DNA of 64,000 nucleotides, from NCBI GenBank assembly GCA_016521575.1, contig JAEKDP010000003.1:296465-360464 (forward strand). The letters are read 5' to 3'. Within the stretch, counting starts at the first letter, position 1. Every line of letters begins with the position of its first letter. This stretch comes from Rhodobacteraceae bacterium F11138 (GTDB lineage Bacteria; Pseudomonadota; Alphaproteobacteria; Rhodobacterales; Rhodobacteraceae). The notes under the pieces were generated by a model. It had not been told where the DNA came from, searched no databases, and worked only from the letters and a program-made list of their open reading frames with translations. Positions 8,960 to 18,488 of this stretch are shown here, in pieces. Made by a program: the position numbers and the translations under genes.

Positions 8960-9544
8960 ATGGAACGTTGTGGCTGGGCCGGGAAAGAAGAGATTTACCT
9001 GCAATATCATGATACTGAGTGGGGCGTGCCGGAATATGACAGCCGCGCGCTGTGGGAAAAGCTGATCCTTGACGGCTTTCAGGCCGGGCTGAGTTGGATC
9101 ACGATACTGAAAAAAAGAGACAACTTTCGCCGCGCATTCGCCGATTTCGATCCGAATGTCATCGCCACCTGGGGCGAACCTGAAATAGAGCGGCTGCTGG
9201 CGGATCCGGGAATCATCCGTCACCGTGGCAAGATCGAGGCCACCATCGGAAATGCGCTGGCCTGGCAGAAGATCGAACAGCAGCAGGGGTTTGACCGGTT
9301 TCTCTGGGCGTATGTCGGTGATCGCCCGATACAGAATACCTGGGCCGACCTGGCCGAGGTGCCGGCTTTCACACCCCTATCGAGCCAGATTTCGAAAGAT
9401 CTGAAAAAGGCGGGGTTTAGGTTTTGCGGGCCGACCATCGTCTATGCGTTCATGCAGGCCGTCGGAATGGTCAACGATCACCTGACCGGCTGTCCCTGCC
9501 ATGCCCCGGTGGCACGGCTGGGCCAGGAAAGTCCGTTCGCCTAG
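8960..9544 (+). CDS. tag: DNA-3-methyladenine glycosylase I
   Basis: Base-excision repair enzyme that removes 3-methyladenine from alkylated DNA. The 194-residue protein starts MERCGW and has the YHDTEWG motif. The expected zinc ligands are visible as Cys4 and His17 near the start and the HLTGCPCH cluster near the end. Its length is normal. The last bases share a CTAG with the convergent small membrane protein, giving both genes their TAG stop. Confidence 0.93.
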   Translation: MERCGWAGKEEIYLQYHDTEWGVPEYDSRALWEKLILDGFQAGLSWITILKKRDNFRRAFADFDPNVIATWGEPEIERLLADPGIIRHRGKIEATIGNALAWQKIEQQQGFDRFLWAYVGDRPIQNTWADLAEVPAFTPLSSQISKDLKKAGFRFCGPTIVYAFMQAVGMVNDHLTGCPCHAPVARLGQESPFA

Positions 9545-9768
9545 GCGGTTTTTCGAACCAGATGCAGGATCATCGAAACACCGGTCCCCAGAATGCCCAG
9601 AAACATCATCGAAAACCCGACGGGCAGCAGGAAAAACGGTTCATGCAGCACGCCCCGTGCGTCCACCGAGGCCCCGAGGACCGGAAACAGCAGCATGCAG
9701 CCCAACCCGGTCAGCCCGATCGTCAGGAAGGTCAAAAAGGTTCTGGACATCACCATCGGCTCCAACAT
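9541..9768 (-). CDS. Small two-helix membrane protein (DUF3955-like)
   Basis: A 75-residue protein with two transmembrane segments separated by a loop reading VDARGVLHEPFFLLPVG, the pattern I associate with DUF3955. It is convergent with tag, overlapping it by 4 nt. Function unknown. An ATG four codons in is an equally possible start. Confidence 0.6.
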   Translation of the reverse strand: MLEPMVMSRTFLTFLTIGLTGLGCMLLFPVLGASVDARGVLHEPFFLLPVGFSMMFLGILGTGVSMILHLVRKTA

Positions 9769-9842
9769 CGTTACCTGCCTCAGATAAACCCGATCCGATG
9801 GATTTCAATCCCCGCGCCGCTGTCGCCGGCGCGGCGTTGATG

Positions 9843-10772
9843 TCATTCGAACCCCGGTGTGCCCGCGTCTTCGGGATGCCGTGCCAGATGCTTGGCCTTG
9901 ATGTCCTGTGATGTATCGCGGCTGCCGTCGTGGCTGTAGCCGGGCGGGCCAAACGCATAGGAAACCCTTTGGCGCGCGGTCAGCCCGGGTTGCGTCACAT
10001 CGCGAAACAGGCCGACCCATTCATGGAACACCACCCGCAGCGTGTTGAACGTGCCGAGGTTCTGGACCAGGCCATAGTCGGGTTTCTCGCCCTCGTATTC
10101 GGGTACGAAAGTGCCGAACAGTTTGTCCCAGATGATGAAGACCCCGGCATAGTTCGCATCCAGATAGCGTGGATTGCGCCCGTGATGCACCCTGTGATGG
10201 CTGGGGGTATTCATCACCGCTTCAAACCAGCGGGGCAGCTTGCCGATGGCTTCGGTGTGGATCCAGAACTGATAAATCAGGTTCAGACCGCCGACGAACA
10301 GCACCATTGCCGGGTGGAATCCCAGCAGGATCAGCGGAGCGCGCACGATCATCATGAAGGTGAATGTCCCGGTCCATGTCTGCCGCAGGGCTGTCGTCAG
10401 ATTGTAATGCTGGCTGGAGTGGTGGTTCACATGGCTGGCCCAGACCCATCGAATGCGGTGTCCAAAGCGATGCACCCAGTAATATCGCAGATCGTCCAGC
10501 ACGAAACACAACACCACCACCCAGACCGATGTGCCCAGGTCCAGCGGGGTGATTGCCCACAGCGCCATGAAAAAGCCCCAGGCGACAAAGCCCAGCACGA
10601 TGCCTTCGACGATGCTGCCCGCGCCCAGGATCAGCGAGGTCAGCGCGTCGCGGGTTTCATACCGCCCGGCGCGCCGCCTGAGCGCGATCCACAGGAATTC
10701 GGCCAGAATCAGGGCGATGAACAGCGGCACCGCCATCTGGACAACGTCGGGATAGTCGAGTGTGCCGGTCAT
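9843..10772 (-). CDS. Sterol desaturase / fatty-acid hydroxylase family membrane protein
   Basis: About 309 residues with several membrane helices and the diiron histidine boxes HRFGH, HVNHH and HRVHH, characteristic of the sterol desaturase/fatty acid hydroxylase superfamily. Such enzymes hydroxylate or desaturate lipids at the membrane. The substrate here is not evident; carotenoids and ornithine or hopanoid lipids are possible. The start at 10772 overlaps the stop of the upstream gene by an ATGA junction, so the two are translationally coupled. The frame remains open further upstream but only as antisense-like sequence. Confidence 0.85.
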   Translation of the reverse strand: MTGTLDYPDVVQMAVPLFIALILAEFLWIALRRRAGRYETRDALTSLILGAGSIVEGIVLGFVAWGFFMALWAITPLDLGTSVWVVVLCFVLDDLRYYWVHRFGHRIRWVWASHVNHHSSQHYNLTTALRQTWTGTFTFMMIVRAPLILLGFHPAMVLFVGGLNLIYQFWIHTEAIGKLPRWFEAVMNTPSHHRVHHGRNPRYLDANYAGVFIIWDKLFGTFVPEYEGEKPDYGLVQNLGTFNTLRVVFHEWVGLFRDVTQPGLTARQRVSYAFGPPGYSHDGSRDTSQDIKAKHLARHPEDAGTPGFE

Positions 10773-11149
10773 GCGAGCCCCATGATCTGCCGCCAGCGGT
10801 CCAGTTCGGGTTCTGCAAGATGCAGATCGACACGCGGCGCGGTGAAGTCGTGAAAGCGGATCGCCTGCCCGTTGGTTTTTTCGACAAAATCGAAATTCCG
10901 CAGGTGGCGCGCGGCGGTATCGGCGCCAAAGGACCAGATCAGCCCCGGCCCCTGATCGGTTGTGACCAAGCCGCTGTGCCCGTCCCTTGATACGATCACA
11001 TCGTGGATCTGATCCTCGGGAAAGTGCCTGTGCCACGCCGTGCGCGCATCTTCGGGCGTCAGTTCGCGTTTCCGGGATCTGCCGGTCAGATGCAGCAGCA
11101 ATATGATACTTCCGATGCCTCCGATCACCACTATCAGCAGCGTGCCCAT
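10769..11149 (-). CDS. Hypothetical membrane-anchored protein upstream of the desaturase
   Basis: A 126-residue protein with an N-terminal transmembrane helix (GTLLIVVIGGIGSIILLLHL) followed by a basic patch and a soluble domain rich in His and Asp. I do not recognise a family. The start at 11149 is preferred because GGAGG lies 9 nt upstream; an ATG at 11185 has no such site. The ATGA overlap with the desaturase suggests an accessory role for that enzyme, which is inference from position only. Confidence 0.65.
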   Translation of the reverse strand: MGTLLIVVIGGIGSIILLLHLTGRSRKRELTPEDARTAWHRHFPEDQIHDVIVSRDGHSGLVTTDQGPGLIWSFGADTAARHLRNFDFVEKTNGQAIRFHDFTAPRVDLHLAEPELDRWRQIMGLA

Positions 11150-11221
11150 TCCCGTCGTCCTCCAAAACCGGCCTAGGCTATGCAAGAACGGTGGAGGGGA
11201 GCTGTCAAGCGGGCCGTGGCG

Positions 11222-11791
11222 TCAGTCTGTGGTGTCGTTCACCAAAGCGTCCAGAATTTCGTGGGCGCTGTCCGAGTTCCAGTCGGCATCGCCACGCAGG
11301 CGGGCAATTTCCTGTCCCTCGGGGTTCAGGATCACGGTGATCGGCAGCCCCAGTACGGCCATTTCGCGCGCCAGCGCCTGTTTCGGGTCCTGATGACGCG
11401 GCAGGTTGGCAACACCGATTTCATCAAAGAACTTCTGGATCCCCACCGGCGAGTTGCGCCCGGTGGCCAGGGTCAGAACCTGAAAATCGTCGCCGCCGTA
11501 TTCGTCCTGCAGCGCCGACAGCATCGGCATTTCCTTGCGGCAGGGCGCGCACCAGGTGGCCCAGAAATTCAGCAAGATGTATTTGCCGCGATAGTCGGCC
11601 AGCGTCGCGGTACCCGCGCCATCGGCCAGTTCGAACGCCGCCGTTCCGGTTGGTTGCGGTTCGGCGTGAAACACCAGTTTCTTCATGTCGCCTTCGCGCA
11701 AGGATTCCAATGTGGCGATGTCGGTGGCCATCGCGGTGTTTGCACCCAGAGACAGGGCTAGATAAAGGAGAGCGGAACAGAACAGGCGCAT
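11222..11791 (-). CDS. TlpA-like periplasmic thioredoxin
   Basis: A periplasmic thiol-disulfide reductase of about 189 residues. An N-terminal signal peptide ends in AMA, and the thioredoxin fold has the redox motif WCAPC (Cys81, Cys84) within [15 protein letters not shown]. The cis-proline loop is visible as LGLPITVIL. TlpA/ResA proteins reduce apocytochrome c or copper-centre thiols. The start at 11791 has a GGAGGA site upstream. Its start codon lies only 22 nt from that of the divergent argH, a pairing known in this family (TlpA next to argH). Confidence 0.88.
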   Translation of the reverse strand: MRLFCSALLYLALSLGANTAMATDIATLESLREGDMKKLVFHAEPQPTGTAAFELADGAGTATLADYRGKYILLNFWATWCAPCRKEMPMLSALQDEYGGDDFQVLTLATGRNSPVGIQKFFDEIGVANLPRHQDPKQALAREMAVLGLPITVILNPEGQEIARLRGDADWNSDSAHEILDALVNDTTD

Positions 11792-11813
11792 ATTTCCTCC
11801 AGGGGTGCACGGC

Positions 11814-13205
11814 ATGACAGATCAATCCTCGAACCAGATGTGGGGCGGCCGCTTTGCCGCCGGACCGGACGCGATCATGGAGGCGATCAATGCCTCGATC
11901 GGGTTCGACCGTCGGATGGCGGCGCAGGACATTGCCGGCTCAAGGGCCCATGCGGCGATGCTGGCCGCGACAGGCGTGATCAGCGATAGCGATGCGCAGG
12001 CGATTGCGAAAGGCCTGATCACCGTTTTGTCAGAAATCGAAGACGGAAGTTTTGAGTTTTCCACCGCGTTGGAAGACATTCACATGAATATCGAGGCTCG
12101 CCTGAAAGAAATCGTCGGTGAGCCGGCCGGGCGCTTGCACACGGCGCGATCGCGCAACGATCAGGTGGCGACCGATTTCAGACTGTGGGTGCGCGATCAG
12201 CTGGACGCGGCGGAAACCGGTCTGCTGGCGCTGATCCGCGCGCTGCTGGGCCAGGCCGAGGCCGGGGCGGATTGGGCGATGCCGGGCTTTACCCATCTGC
12301 AAACCGCGCAGCCCGTGACCTGGGGCCATCACATGATGGCCTATGTGGAAATGTTCGGGCGTGATCTGTCGCGGGTGCGGGATGCGCGGGCGCGGATGAA
12401 CGAATCCCCTCTGGGCACGGCGGCGCTGGCGGGCACCAGTTTTCCCATCGATCGTGAGATGACCGCCAGGGCGCTGGGGTTCGATCGACCGGCGGCAAAT
12501 TCGCTTGATGCGGTCAGCGATCGGGATTTTGCGCTCGAATTCCTGAGCGTGGCCAGCATCAGCGCCATGCATCTGTCGCGCATGGCCGAAGAGCTGGTGA
12601 TCTGGTCCTCGGCACAGTTTCGGTTCGTGACCCTGTCCGACCGGTTCTCGACCGGATCGTCGATCATGCCCCAGAAAAAGAACCCCGACGCCGCCGAACT
12701 GATCCGCGCCAAGGTCGGACGCATCTTCGGAGCCAATACCGCGTTGATGATGGTGATGAAGGGGCTGCCGCTGGCCTATTCCAAGGATATGCAGGAAGAC
12801 AAGGAACAGGTGTTCGACGCGGCCGACAACTGGATGCTGGCGCTGGCGGCAATGGAGGGCATGGTGCGCGACATGACGGCCAATCGCGACAGTCTGGCCG
12901 CCGCTGCCGGGTCCGGGTTTTCAACCGCAACCGATCTGGCGGACTGGCTGGTGCGGGTGCTGGATCTGCCATTCCGCGATGCGCATCATGTGACCGGCGC
13001 GCTGGTGGCGTTGGCGGAAAACAAGGGCTGTGATCTGCCGGACCTCAGCCTGCAGGACATGCAGACCGTGCATGGCGACATCACGGCGGATGTCTTTGGT
13101 GTGCTTGGGGTGGAAAATTCGGTAAACTCGCGCATGTCCTATGGTGGGACGGCACCTGCACGCGTGCGCGAACAGGTCGAACTGTGGAAAGGCCGCGTGA
13201 CATGA
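11814..13205 (+). CDS. argH: Argininosuccinate lyase
   Basis: Final step of arginine synthesis: splits argininosuccinate into arginine and fumarate. The 463-residue protein has the superfamily signature [12 protein letters not shown] and the [16 protein letters not shown] motif. The [14 protein letters not shown] start at 11814 is standard; a GTG 9 nt upstream is less likely. The stop overlaps the start of the next lipoprotein gene (ATGA). The argH-lipoprotein-lysA order joins arginine and lysine synthesis in one transcription unit. Confidence 0.95.
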   Translation: MTDQSSNQMWGGRFAAGPDAIMEAINASIGFDRRMAAQDIAGSRAHAAMLAATGVISDSDAQAIAKGLITVLSEIEDGSFEFSTALEDIHMNIEARLKEIVGEPAGRLHTARSRNDQVATDFRLWVRDQLDAAETGLLALIRALLGQAEAGADWAMPGFTHLQTAQPVTWGHHMMAYVEMFGRDLSRVRDARARMNESPLGTAALAGTSFPIDREMTARALGFDRPAANSLDAVSDRDFALEFLSVASISAMHLSRMAEELVIWSSAQFRFVTLSDRFSTGSSIMPQKKNPDAAELIRAKVGRIFGANTALMMVMKGLPLAYSKDMQEDKEQVFDAADNWMLALAAMEGMVRDMTANRDSLAAAAGSGFSTATDLADWLVRVLDLPFRDAHHVTGALVALAENKGCDLPDLSLQDMQTVHGDITADVFGVLGVENSVNSRMSYGGTAPARVREQVELWKGRVT

Positions 13206-13372
13206 AAAAGCTGATTGCCGGGTTGTGCCTGTTCGTACTGGCAGCCTGTGGCGTTGATGGGGAACCCACGCCGCCCCCACCGAAGTCGGACAAGTCGTCG
13301 GGCATACGCGTATCCGGTGAGGCCCGGGCCGGAATAGCCGTTTCCGAGGGGCGCACGCGGGTGATATACTAG
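13202..13372 (+). CDS. Small lipoprotein, LptM (YifL)-like
   Basis: A 56-residue lipoprotein. The signal peptide [16 protein letters not shown] ends in a lipobox with the acylated Cys, followed by [11 protein letters not shown]. That pattern (C-G-x-x-G-x-x-x-P-P) and the position between argH and lysA match the LPAM_2/YifL group, whose E. coli member LptM helps mature the LPS translocon LptD-LptE. It overlaps argH by an ATGA junction. Orthology is inferred from the lipobox context and gene order, not a search. Confidence 0.68.
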   Translation: MKKLIAGLCLFVLAACGVDGEPTPPPPKSDKSSGIRVSGEARAGIAVSEGRTRVIY

Positions 13373-13419
13373 CCCATCCGCCGCACCGCCGGTTCCGGCG
13401 GACACAATGAGAGGATTGA

Positions 13420-13623
13420 ATGCAGCGAGCCGTGATTTGTCTGGTGGTGGTGGCGATGGCGCAATCCGGTTGCGACGCGAACGAGCAACAGCAAGTCGAT
13501 CCGCAGCCCGTTGCGGTCCAGCCCGCCGTCAATGTCGGGATCGGTGTCGGAGCCGGTGGCGTGAATACCTATGGTGGGGTCGGGTTTTATCGCGGGCCGT
13601 TGTCCGTATATCTGGGGTTCTGA
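13420..13623 (+). CDS. Small Gly/Val-rich lipoprotein
   Basis: A 67-residue protein whose signal peptide ends in a lipobox (AQSGC), followed by a Gln-rich linker and a Gly/Val/Tyr-rich tail ending in SVYLGF. A GAGAGG site precedes the ATG. I recognise no family. The alternating, aromatic-ended C-terminus could be a short beta hairpin, but that is weak. It sits between the LptM-like gene and lysA. Confidence 0.62.
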   Translation: MQRAVICLVVVAMAQSGCDANEQQQVDPQPVAVQPAVNVGIGVGAGGVNTYGGVGFYRGPLSVYLGF

Positions 13624-13680
13624 CCGGCAGGGCTGCGAATTCGTTTGATCCGGGCCGGGGTTTCGGTCTAATCGCGCGCC

Positions 13681-14946
13681 ATGGACCATTTTCTTTACAG
13701 AAACGGCGTTCTGCACGCCGAAGACGTGCCCGTGCCCGAGATCGCAGATGCGGTGGGCACGCCGTTCTATCTTTATTCGACCGCCACCCTGTTGCGGCAT
13801 TTCGCGTTGTTCGATGAAGCGCTGGACGGTCTCGACCATCTGGTTTGCTATGCCATGAAAGCGGCCAGCAATCAGGCGATCCTCCGAACGCTTGCGCAGG
13901 CCGGGGCCGGGATGGACGTGGTGTCGGTCGGCGAATATCTGCGTGCCCGCGCGGCCGGGGTGCCGGGCGAGCGCATCGTCTTTTCCGGCGTAGGCAAGAC
14001 CGCCAACGAGATCCGCACGGCGCTGGAGGGCGGGATCCGTCAGTTCAATGTCGAATCCGAACCGGAAATGGAACTGCTGAACGCCGTTGCGCTGGAACTG
14101 GGCAAGATCGCGCCGATCACCATTCGGGTCAACCCGGACGTGGATGCAAAGACCCATGCCAAGATCGCGACCGGAAAATCCGAAAACAAGTTCGGCATTC
14201 CCATTGCCCGCGCCCGCGAGGTTTACGCCATGGCCGGTGCGATGCCGGGGCTGGTTGTGATCGGTATAGATGTGCATATCGGCAGCCAGCTGACAGATCT
14301 TGCACCGTTTGAACTGGCCTATTCCAAGGTTGCCGAACTGACCGAACAATTGCGCGCCGATGGGCACGACATTCGCCGTCTCGACCTGGGTGGCGGGCTG
14401 GGCATCCCCTATGAACGCTCCAACTCCGCGCCGCCGCTGCCTTTGGAATATGGTGCCCTGATCAAGCGCACGGTGGGGCATCTGGGCTGTGAGATCGAAA
14501 TCGAGCCGGGCCGCCTGATTGCGGGCAACGCGGGGATACTGGTCAGCGAAGTGATCTATATGAAATCCGGCGAGGACCGGAATTTTCTGATCATCGACGG
14601 GGCCATGAACGACCTGATCCGCCCGGCGATGTATGATGCACACCACGATATCGTGCCGGTGATTCAGGCCCCGGCGGCCGTCGAACAGCAACCCTATGAC
14701 ATCGTCGGCCCGGTCTGTGAAAGCGGCGATACATTCGCCCGGCAACGCAACATGCCGCCGCTGGGGGCGGGCGACCTGATCGCTTTTCGCGGGGCCGGTG
14801 CATATGGGGCGGTGATGGCCAGCGAATACAACACCCGCCCGCTGGTCCCCGAGGTATTGGTGCACGGCGATCAATTTGCAGTCATTCGCCCGCGTCCGAG
14901 CTTTGACGAAATGATAAATCGCGATACCATCCCCGAGTGGCTGTGA
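13681..14946 (+). CDS. lysA: Diaminopimelate decarboxylase
   Basis: Last step of lysine synthesis, decarboxylating meso-diaminopimelate. The 421-residue fold-type III PLP enzyme has the cofactor Lys60 in CYAMKAASN, the HIGSQ motif, the GGGLGIPY phosphate-binding loop, the EPGRL motif and the CESGD dyad donating Cys across the dimer interface. Its length is normal. It is followed after a short gap by the TIGR02302 gene, an arrangement common in alphaproteobacteria. Confidence 0.95.
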   Translation: MDHFLYRNGVLHAEDVPVPEIADAVGTPFYLYSTATLLRHFALFDEALDGLDHLVCYAMKAASNQAILRTLAQAGAGMDVVSVGEYLRARAAGVPGERIVFSGVGKTANEIRTALEGGIRQFNVESEPEMELLNAVALELGKIAPITIRVNPDVDAKTHAKIATGKSENKFGIPIARAREVYAMAGAMPGLVVIGIDVHIGSQLTDLAPFELAYSKVAELTEQLRADGHDIRRLDLGGGLGIPYERSNSAPPLPLEYGALIKRTVGHLGCEIEIEPGRLIAGNAGILVSEVIYMKSGEDRNFLIIDGAMNDLIRPAMYDAHHDIVPVIQAPAAVEQQPYDIVGPVCESGDTFARQRNMPPLGAGDLIAFRGAGAYGAVMASEYNTRPLVPEVLVHGDQFAVIRPRPSFDEMINRDTIPEWL

Positions 14947-14980
14947 TGCAATCCCGCGCGCATGCCGCGCGGAGAATGTG

Positions 14981-17542
14981 ATGCCCAGCTCTTCGATTGC
15001 CGGTCCCGTGATGCGCAAACTGCGCCTGCCGCTGATGTTGACGCGGCTCGGTCTGATGGCACAGGCCTTGCTTGGGGCCTTCTGGCCGCTGATCAGCGTC
15101 GTTCTGATCACGGCCGCCCTGCTGATGCTGGGCGTGCAGGATCTGGTCGCGGTCGAACTGGTCTGGGCTTTCGCTGCGGTCGGACTGTTGGCCATTCTCG
15201 TGACCCTGGGCCGGGGCATATGGAAACTGCAATGGCCCGGCCGTGCCGATGCAATGGCGCGGCTGGATGAAACCCTGCCGGGCCGTCCAATCCAGGCGCT
15301 ACTGGACGATCAGGCCATCGGGTCTTCGGACCCGGGTTCGGTCCTGGTCTGGCAGGCGCATCAGGCACGGATGGCCGGGCAGGCGGCAGCGGCGCGTGCT
15401 CCGGCACCGGATCTGCGCCTGGCCCGCCGCGACCCCTATGCTGTGCGATACATGGCGCTGCTTGCCTTTCTGGTGGCGCTGATCTTCGGGTCGATCTGGC
15501 GCGTCTCCACGGTGGCGGATATGACGCCGGGCGCGGCCGATCTGGCGTCGGGACCGACGTGGGAAGGCTGGATCGAGCCGCCCCGGTATACGGGCCGACC
15601 GACGCTCTATCTGGCTGATATGACATCCGATGAACTGCTTGTGCCTGATGGCAGCCGCATTACCCTGCGGCTGTACGGCGAAGTCGGGGCGCTCACTGTC
15701 AGGGAAACCGTGTCCGGACAGGCGGCCGAACCCGGATCCCCCAACCAGACGGCGCAGGATTTTGCCGTTGTGCAGGACGGCTCGCTGAGCATTGAAGGGC
15801 AGGGTGGCCGAACCTGGTCCGTGCGGATTGTCGCGGACGCGCAGCCGACGGTTGCCATCGATGGCGTCGCCCAAGCCGAGGCAAGCGGCGAAATGAAGCT
15901 GCCGTTCAGCGCCAGCGACGACTATGGCGTCGTGGCCGGACAGGCGGAAATCGCACTGGATCTGGCTGCGGTCGATCGCCGCCACGGTCTGATGGCCGAC
16001 CCAGAACCGCGCGAAACCATCCGGGTGCCCCTGCCGATGCCCATCACGGGGGATCGGCGCGATTTCGACGAAACCCTGATCGAGGATTTTTCGAAACATC
16101 CCTGGGCCAACCTGCCGGTGCGGTTCATCCTGTCCGCCGAGGACGCCGCCGACCAACAGGCGCGGTCGCCTGCCGTGAACATGGTGCTGCCTGCGCGCCG
16201 GTTTTTCGATCCCCTGGCCGCCGCCGTCATCGAACAGCGGCGCGATCTGCTGTGGACACGGGCCAACGCGCCGCGCGTGGCGCAGATCCTGCGTGCGGTC
16301 TCGCACCGGCCTGACGGTCTGTTCCGCTCCGAGACGGCCTATCTGCGGCTGCGGTACATCTTGCGCCGGCTGGAAACCGCCACCGCCTACGGGTTGAAAA
16401 CCGAACAGCAGGAAGAACTCGCCGCCGCGCTGTGGGACCTGGCGATTCAGCTTGAGGAAGGCGATCTGGCCGATGCGCTGGAGCGGTTGCGCCGCGCACA
16501 AGAGCGGCTGAGCGAGGCGATGAAGGATGGCGCCAGCGATCAGGAAATCGCCGAGCTGATGCAGGAATTGCGGCAGGCAAGCGACAATTATCTGCAGCAA
16601 CTGTCGCGTCAGGCACAGCAAGAGACGCAGCCCGGCGACCAGCAGCAGGCGCAGAATTCCATGCAAATGACCCAGGGCGATCTGCAACGGATGATGGACC
16701 GGATCCAGGAATTGATGGAACAGGGCCGCATGGCCGAGGCCGAGCAGGCCCTGGCGGAGCTGCAGCAGATGATGGAAAACATGCGCGTCACGCAGGGCCA
16801 GGGGCAGGGCGGTCAGTCGCCGGGGCAACAGGCGATGGAAGGCCTGGCCGAAACGCTGCGCGAACAGCAGGGGTTGTCGGATCAGGCCTTCCGCGATCTG
16901 CAGGAACAATTCAATCCCGGTGCGCGAGCTGGCGAAAGTCAGGGCAACGAAGGCCGCAACGGCGGACAGGGGCGCGGCCAGAGCCACGAAGGCCAGGGCC
17001 AGGGTCGGGGCGAGTCGGGCAGCGATGGTGCTGACGGCGCGCAGCAGGGCGAGGGAACCCTGGCCGACCGCCAGCAGGCGCTGCGCGATGAGCTGGCGCG
17101 TCAGCAGGGCCGTATGCCCGGGGCCGGAACATCCGAAGGGGACGCCGCACGCGACGCTCTGGACCGGGCGGGCCGCGCCATGGAAGGGGCCGAGCAATCC
17201 CTGCGCCAGGACAATTATGCCGAGGCCATCGACCGCCAGTCCGAAGCGATGGAGGCCCTGCGCGAAGGCATGCGTGCCTTGGGCGAGGCCATGGCGCAGC
17301 AACAGCAAGGCCAGCCGGGGCAGGCCGGCGTCGAGGGCGACGCGCAAGCGCAGAACCGGGACCCCCTGGGGCGCGAGAACGGGGCAGGCGGGGCGTTGGG
17401 AACCCCCGAGAACCTGTTGCAGGGTGAAGATGTGTACAGGCGCGCGCGCGAGTTGCTGGATGAAATCCGCCGCCGCTCGGGCGATGGTGACCGCCCCGAG
17501 GCCGAGCGCAATTATCTGGAACGCTTGCTGGAACGTTTCTGA
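14981..17542 (+). CDS. TIGR02302-family Gln/Gly-rich membrane protein (DUF4175)
   Basis: About 853 residues. Two or three N-terminal transmembrane helices, with a further one near 165, precede a long extracytoplasmic region. From roughly residue 470 the protein is helical and Gln-rich, with QQ-laden segments followed by a Gly/Gln/Glu low-complexity stretch and a final helical domain ending ERNYLERLLERF. This matches the alphaproteobacteria-specific TIGR02302 family of about 850 residues. The ATG at 14981 has GGAGAA upstream. Function is unknown; size and topology suggest an envelope scaffold. It is convergent with the zinc-ribbon gene. Confidence 0.86.
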   Translation: MPSSSIAGPVMRKLRLPLMLTRLGLMAQALLGAFWPLISVVLITAALLMLGVQDLVAVELVWAFAAVGLLAILVTLGRGIWKLQWPGRADAMARLDETLPGRPIQALLDDQAIGSSDPGSVLVWQAHQARMAGQAAAARAPAPDLRLARRDPYAVRYMALLAFLVALIFGSIWRVSTVADMTPGAADLASGPTWEGWIEPPRYTGRPTLYLADMTSDELLVPDGSRITLRLYGEVGALTVRETVSGQAAEPGSPNQTAQDFAVVQDGSLSIEGQGGRTWSVRIVADAQPTVAIDGVAQAEASGEMKLPFSASDDYGVVAGQAEIALDLAAVDRRHGLMADPEPRETIRVPLPMPITGDRRDFDETLIEDFSKHPWANLPVRFILSAEDAADQQARSPAVNMVLPARRFFDPLAAAVIEQRRDLLWTRANAPRVAQILRAVSHRPDGLFRSETAYLRLRYILRRLETATAYGLKTEQQEELAAALWDLAIQLEEGDLADALERLRRAQERLSEAMKDGASDQEIAELMQELRQASDNYLQQLSRQAQQETQPGDQQQAQNSMQMTQGDLQRMMDRIQELMEQGRMAEAEQALAELQQMMENMRVTQGQGQGGQSPGQQAMEGLAETLREQQGLSDQAFRDLQEQFNPGARAGESQGNEGRNGGQGRGQSHEGQGQGRGESGSDGADGAQQGEGTLADRQQALRDELARQQGRMPGAGTSEGDAARDALDRAGRAMEGAEQSLRQDNYAEAIDRQSEAMEALREGMRALGEAMAQQQQGQPGQAGVEGDAQAQNRDPLGRENGAGGALGTPENLLQGEDVYRRARELLDEIRRRSGDGDRPEAERNYLERLLERF

Positions 17543-17579
17543 GCGTCAGTGCCGGATGAACTGAAACCGTACCGGTGAT

Positions 17580-18308
17580 CTATTCCGTCGGTGCGGGCAC
17601 GTAGTTGCCGATGGTGCTGTCCAGCCAAACCCGGCCCCTGTCCACCTTGGCAACGTATATGTCCATGGCCGAAGCGGTCTGTGGCAGGGATTGCGTGATC
17701 ACGGTTGCATTTGCATAGATCAGCACCAGCGCCAGCGCCGCCGCGATGGTCAGCGCGAACCCCGACAGGAACCTGCCGGTGGATCCCGCGCGTGACACCG
17801 GCGGGTCGGGTTGGTTGTCGAACGGGGGGGCGGTTCGGTCGGGCAGCGCGTCGTCCTGCCCGTTCCGAGGCGAATGATTTTCCCCTGACCCGCTTTCGTT
17901 CCTGTTTGATCCTTGACCGGGGGCGCCGGGCGCGGAAAAATCCAGCCCCAGTTCCGGCTGGCTTTCCAGCCCGGCATTCCGTTCCAGTGCGCGCAGGCGG
18001 GTTTCGCGCTCTGCTTCCTGGCGCAGGATTTCGATAACCGCGGGGTCCAGTTCCCGATGGGCCAGCTGCGCAGCCGGTGCGTCATCTTCGCCGTCGCTGT
18101 CATTCCGCCCGCTGCTTTCAGGGTCGATGTGCGGCGGTTTGGCCGATGACGGGCCAGCAGGTGACGCCGCGGGCCGTGGCGGATGGTCTGGATGCGCCTG
18201 AAACCAGGTCGTCCCACATCCGGAACATTGCACATCGCGCCCCTCGGTCGGAATGGCCGCCTGAGTGACCTCGTACCGGGCGTTGCATTTCGGGCATGTC
18301 AATTGCAT
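17580..18308 (-). CDS. MJ0042 zinc-ribbon membrane protein
   Basis: A 242-residue protein beginning with the MJ0042 zinc finger: Cys5, Cys8, Cys28 and Cys31. A long charged, Pro-rich linker follows, then one transmembrane helix near residues 187-206 and a short periplasmic tail. The topology (cytoplasmic zinc ribbon, single anchor) is common in alphaproteobacteria. It is divergent from ftsE; a role linked to the cell envelope is guessed from the neighbours. Function unknown. Confidence 0.78.
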   Translation of the reverse strand: MQLTCPKCNARYEVTQAAIPTEGRDVQCSGCGTTWFQAHPDHPPRPAASPAGPSSAKPPHIDPESSGRNDSDGEDDAPAAQLAHRELDPAVIEILRQEAERETRLRALERNAGLESQPELGLDFSAPGAPGQGSNRNESGSGENHSPRNGQDDALPDRTAPPFDNQPDPPVSRAGSTGRFLSGFALTIAAALALVLIYANATVITQSLPQTASAMDIYVAKVDRGRVWLDSTIGNYVPAPTE

Positions 18309-18488
18309 CGGGCCCTCCTGGTCGCTGCTGCCTGTGCCTGGGCTGATGTCCTAAAGCATATGTGTTTACGTTTCCTTGGCAAAGCTGGAAATTCCGGCGC
18401 GCCGGGATCTGCCGGTGCTGCGTTCCGCTTGGCATTGAAACTGGCGCGGACCTGAGGCACAAGGCGGTCGAATGTCAGAGGATGTGCC

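Noticed and set aside
13369..15219. 616-codon open frame antisense to lysA
   Set aside because: It is the shadow of lysA in GC-rich DNA; no domain or ribosome-binding site.
15299..17347. 682-codon open frame antisense to the TIGR02302 gene
   Set aside because: Composition follows the complement of the Gln-rich repeats; not protein-like.
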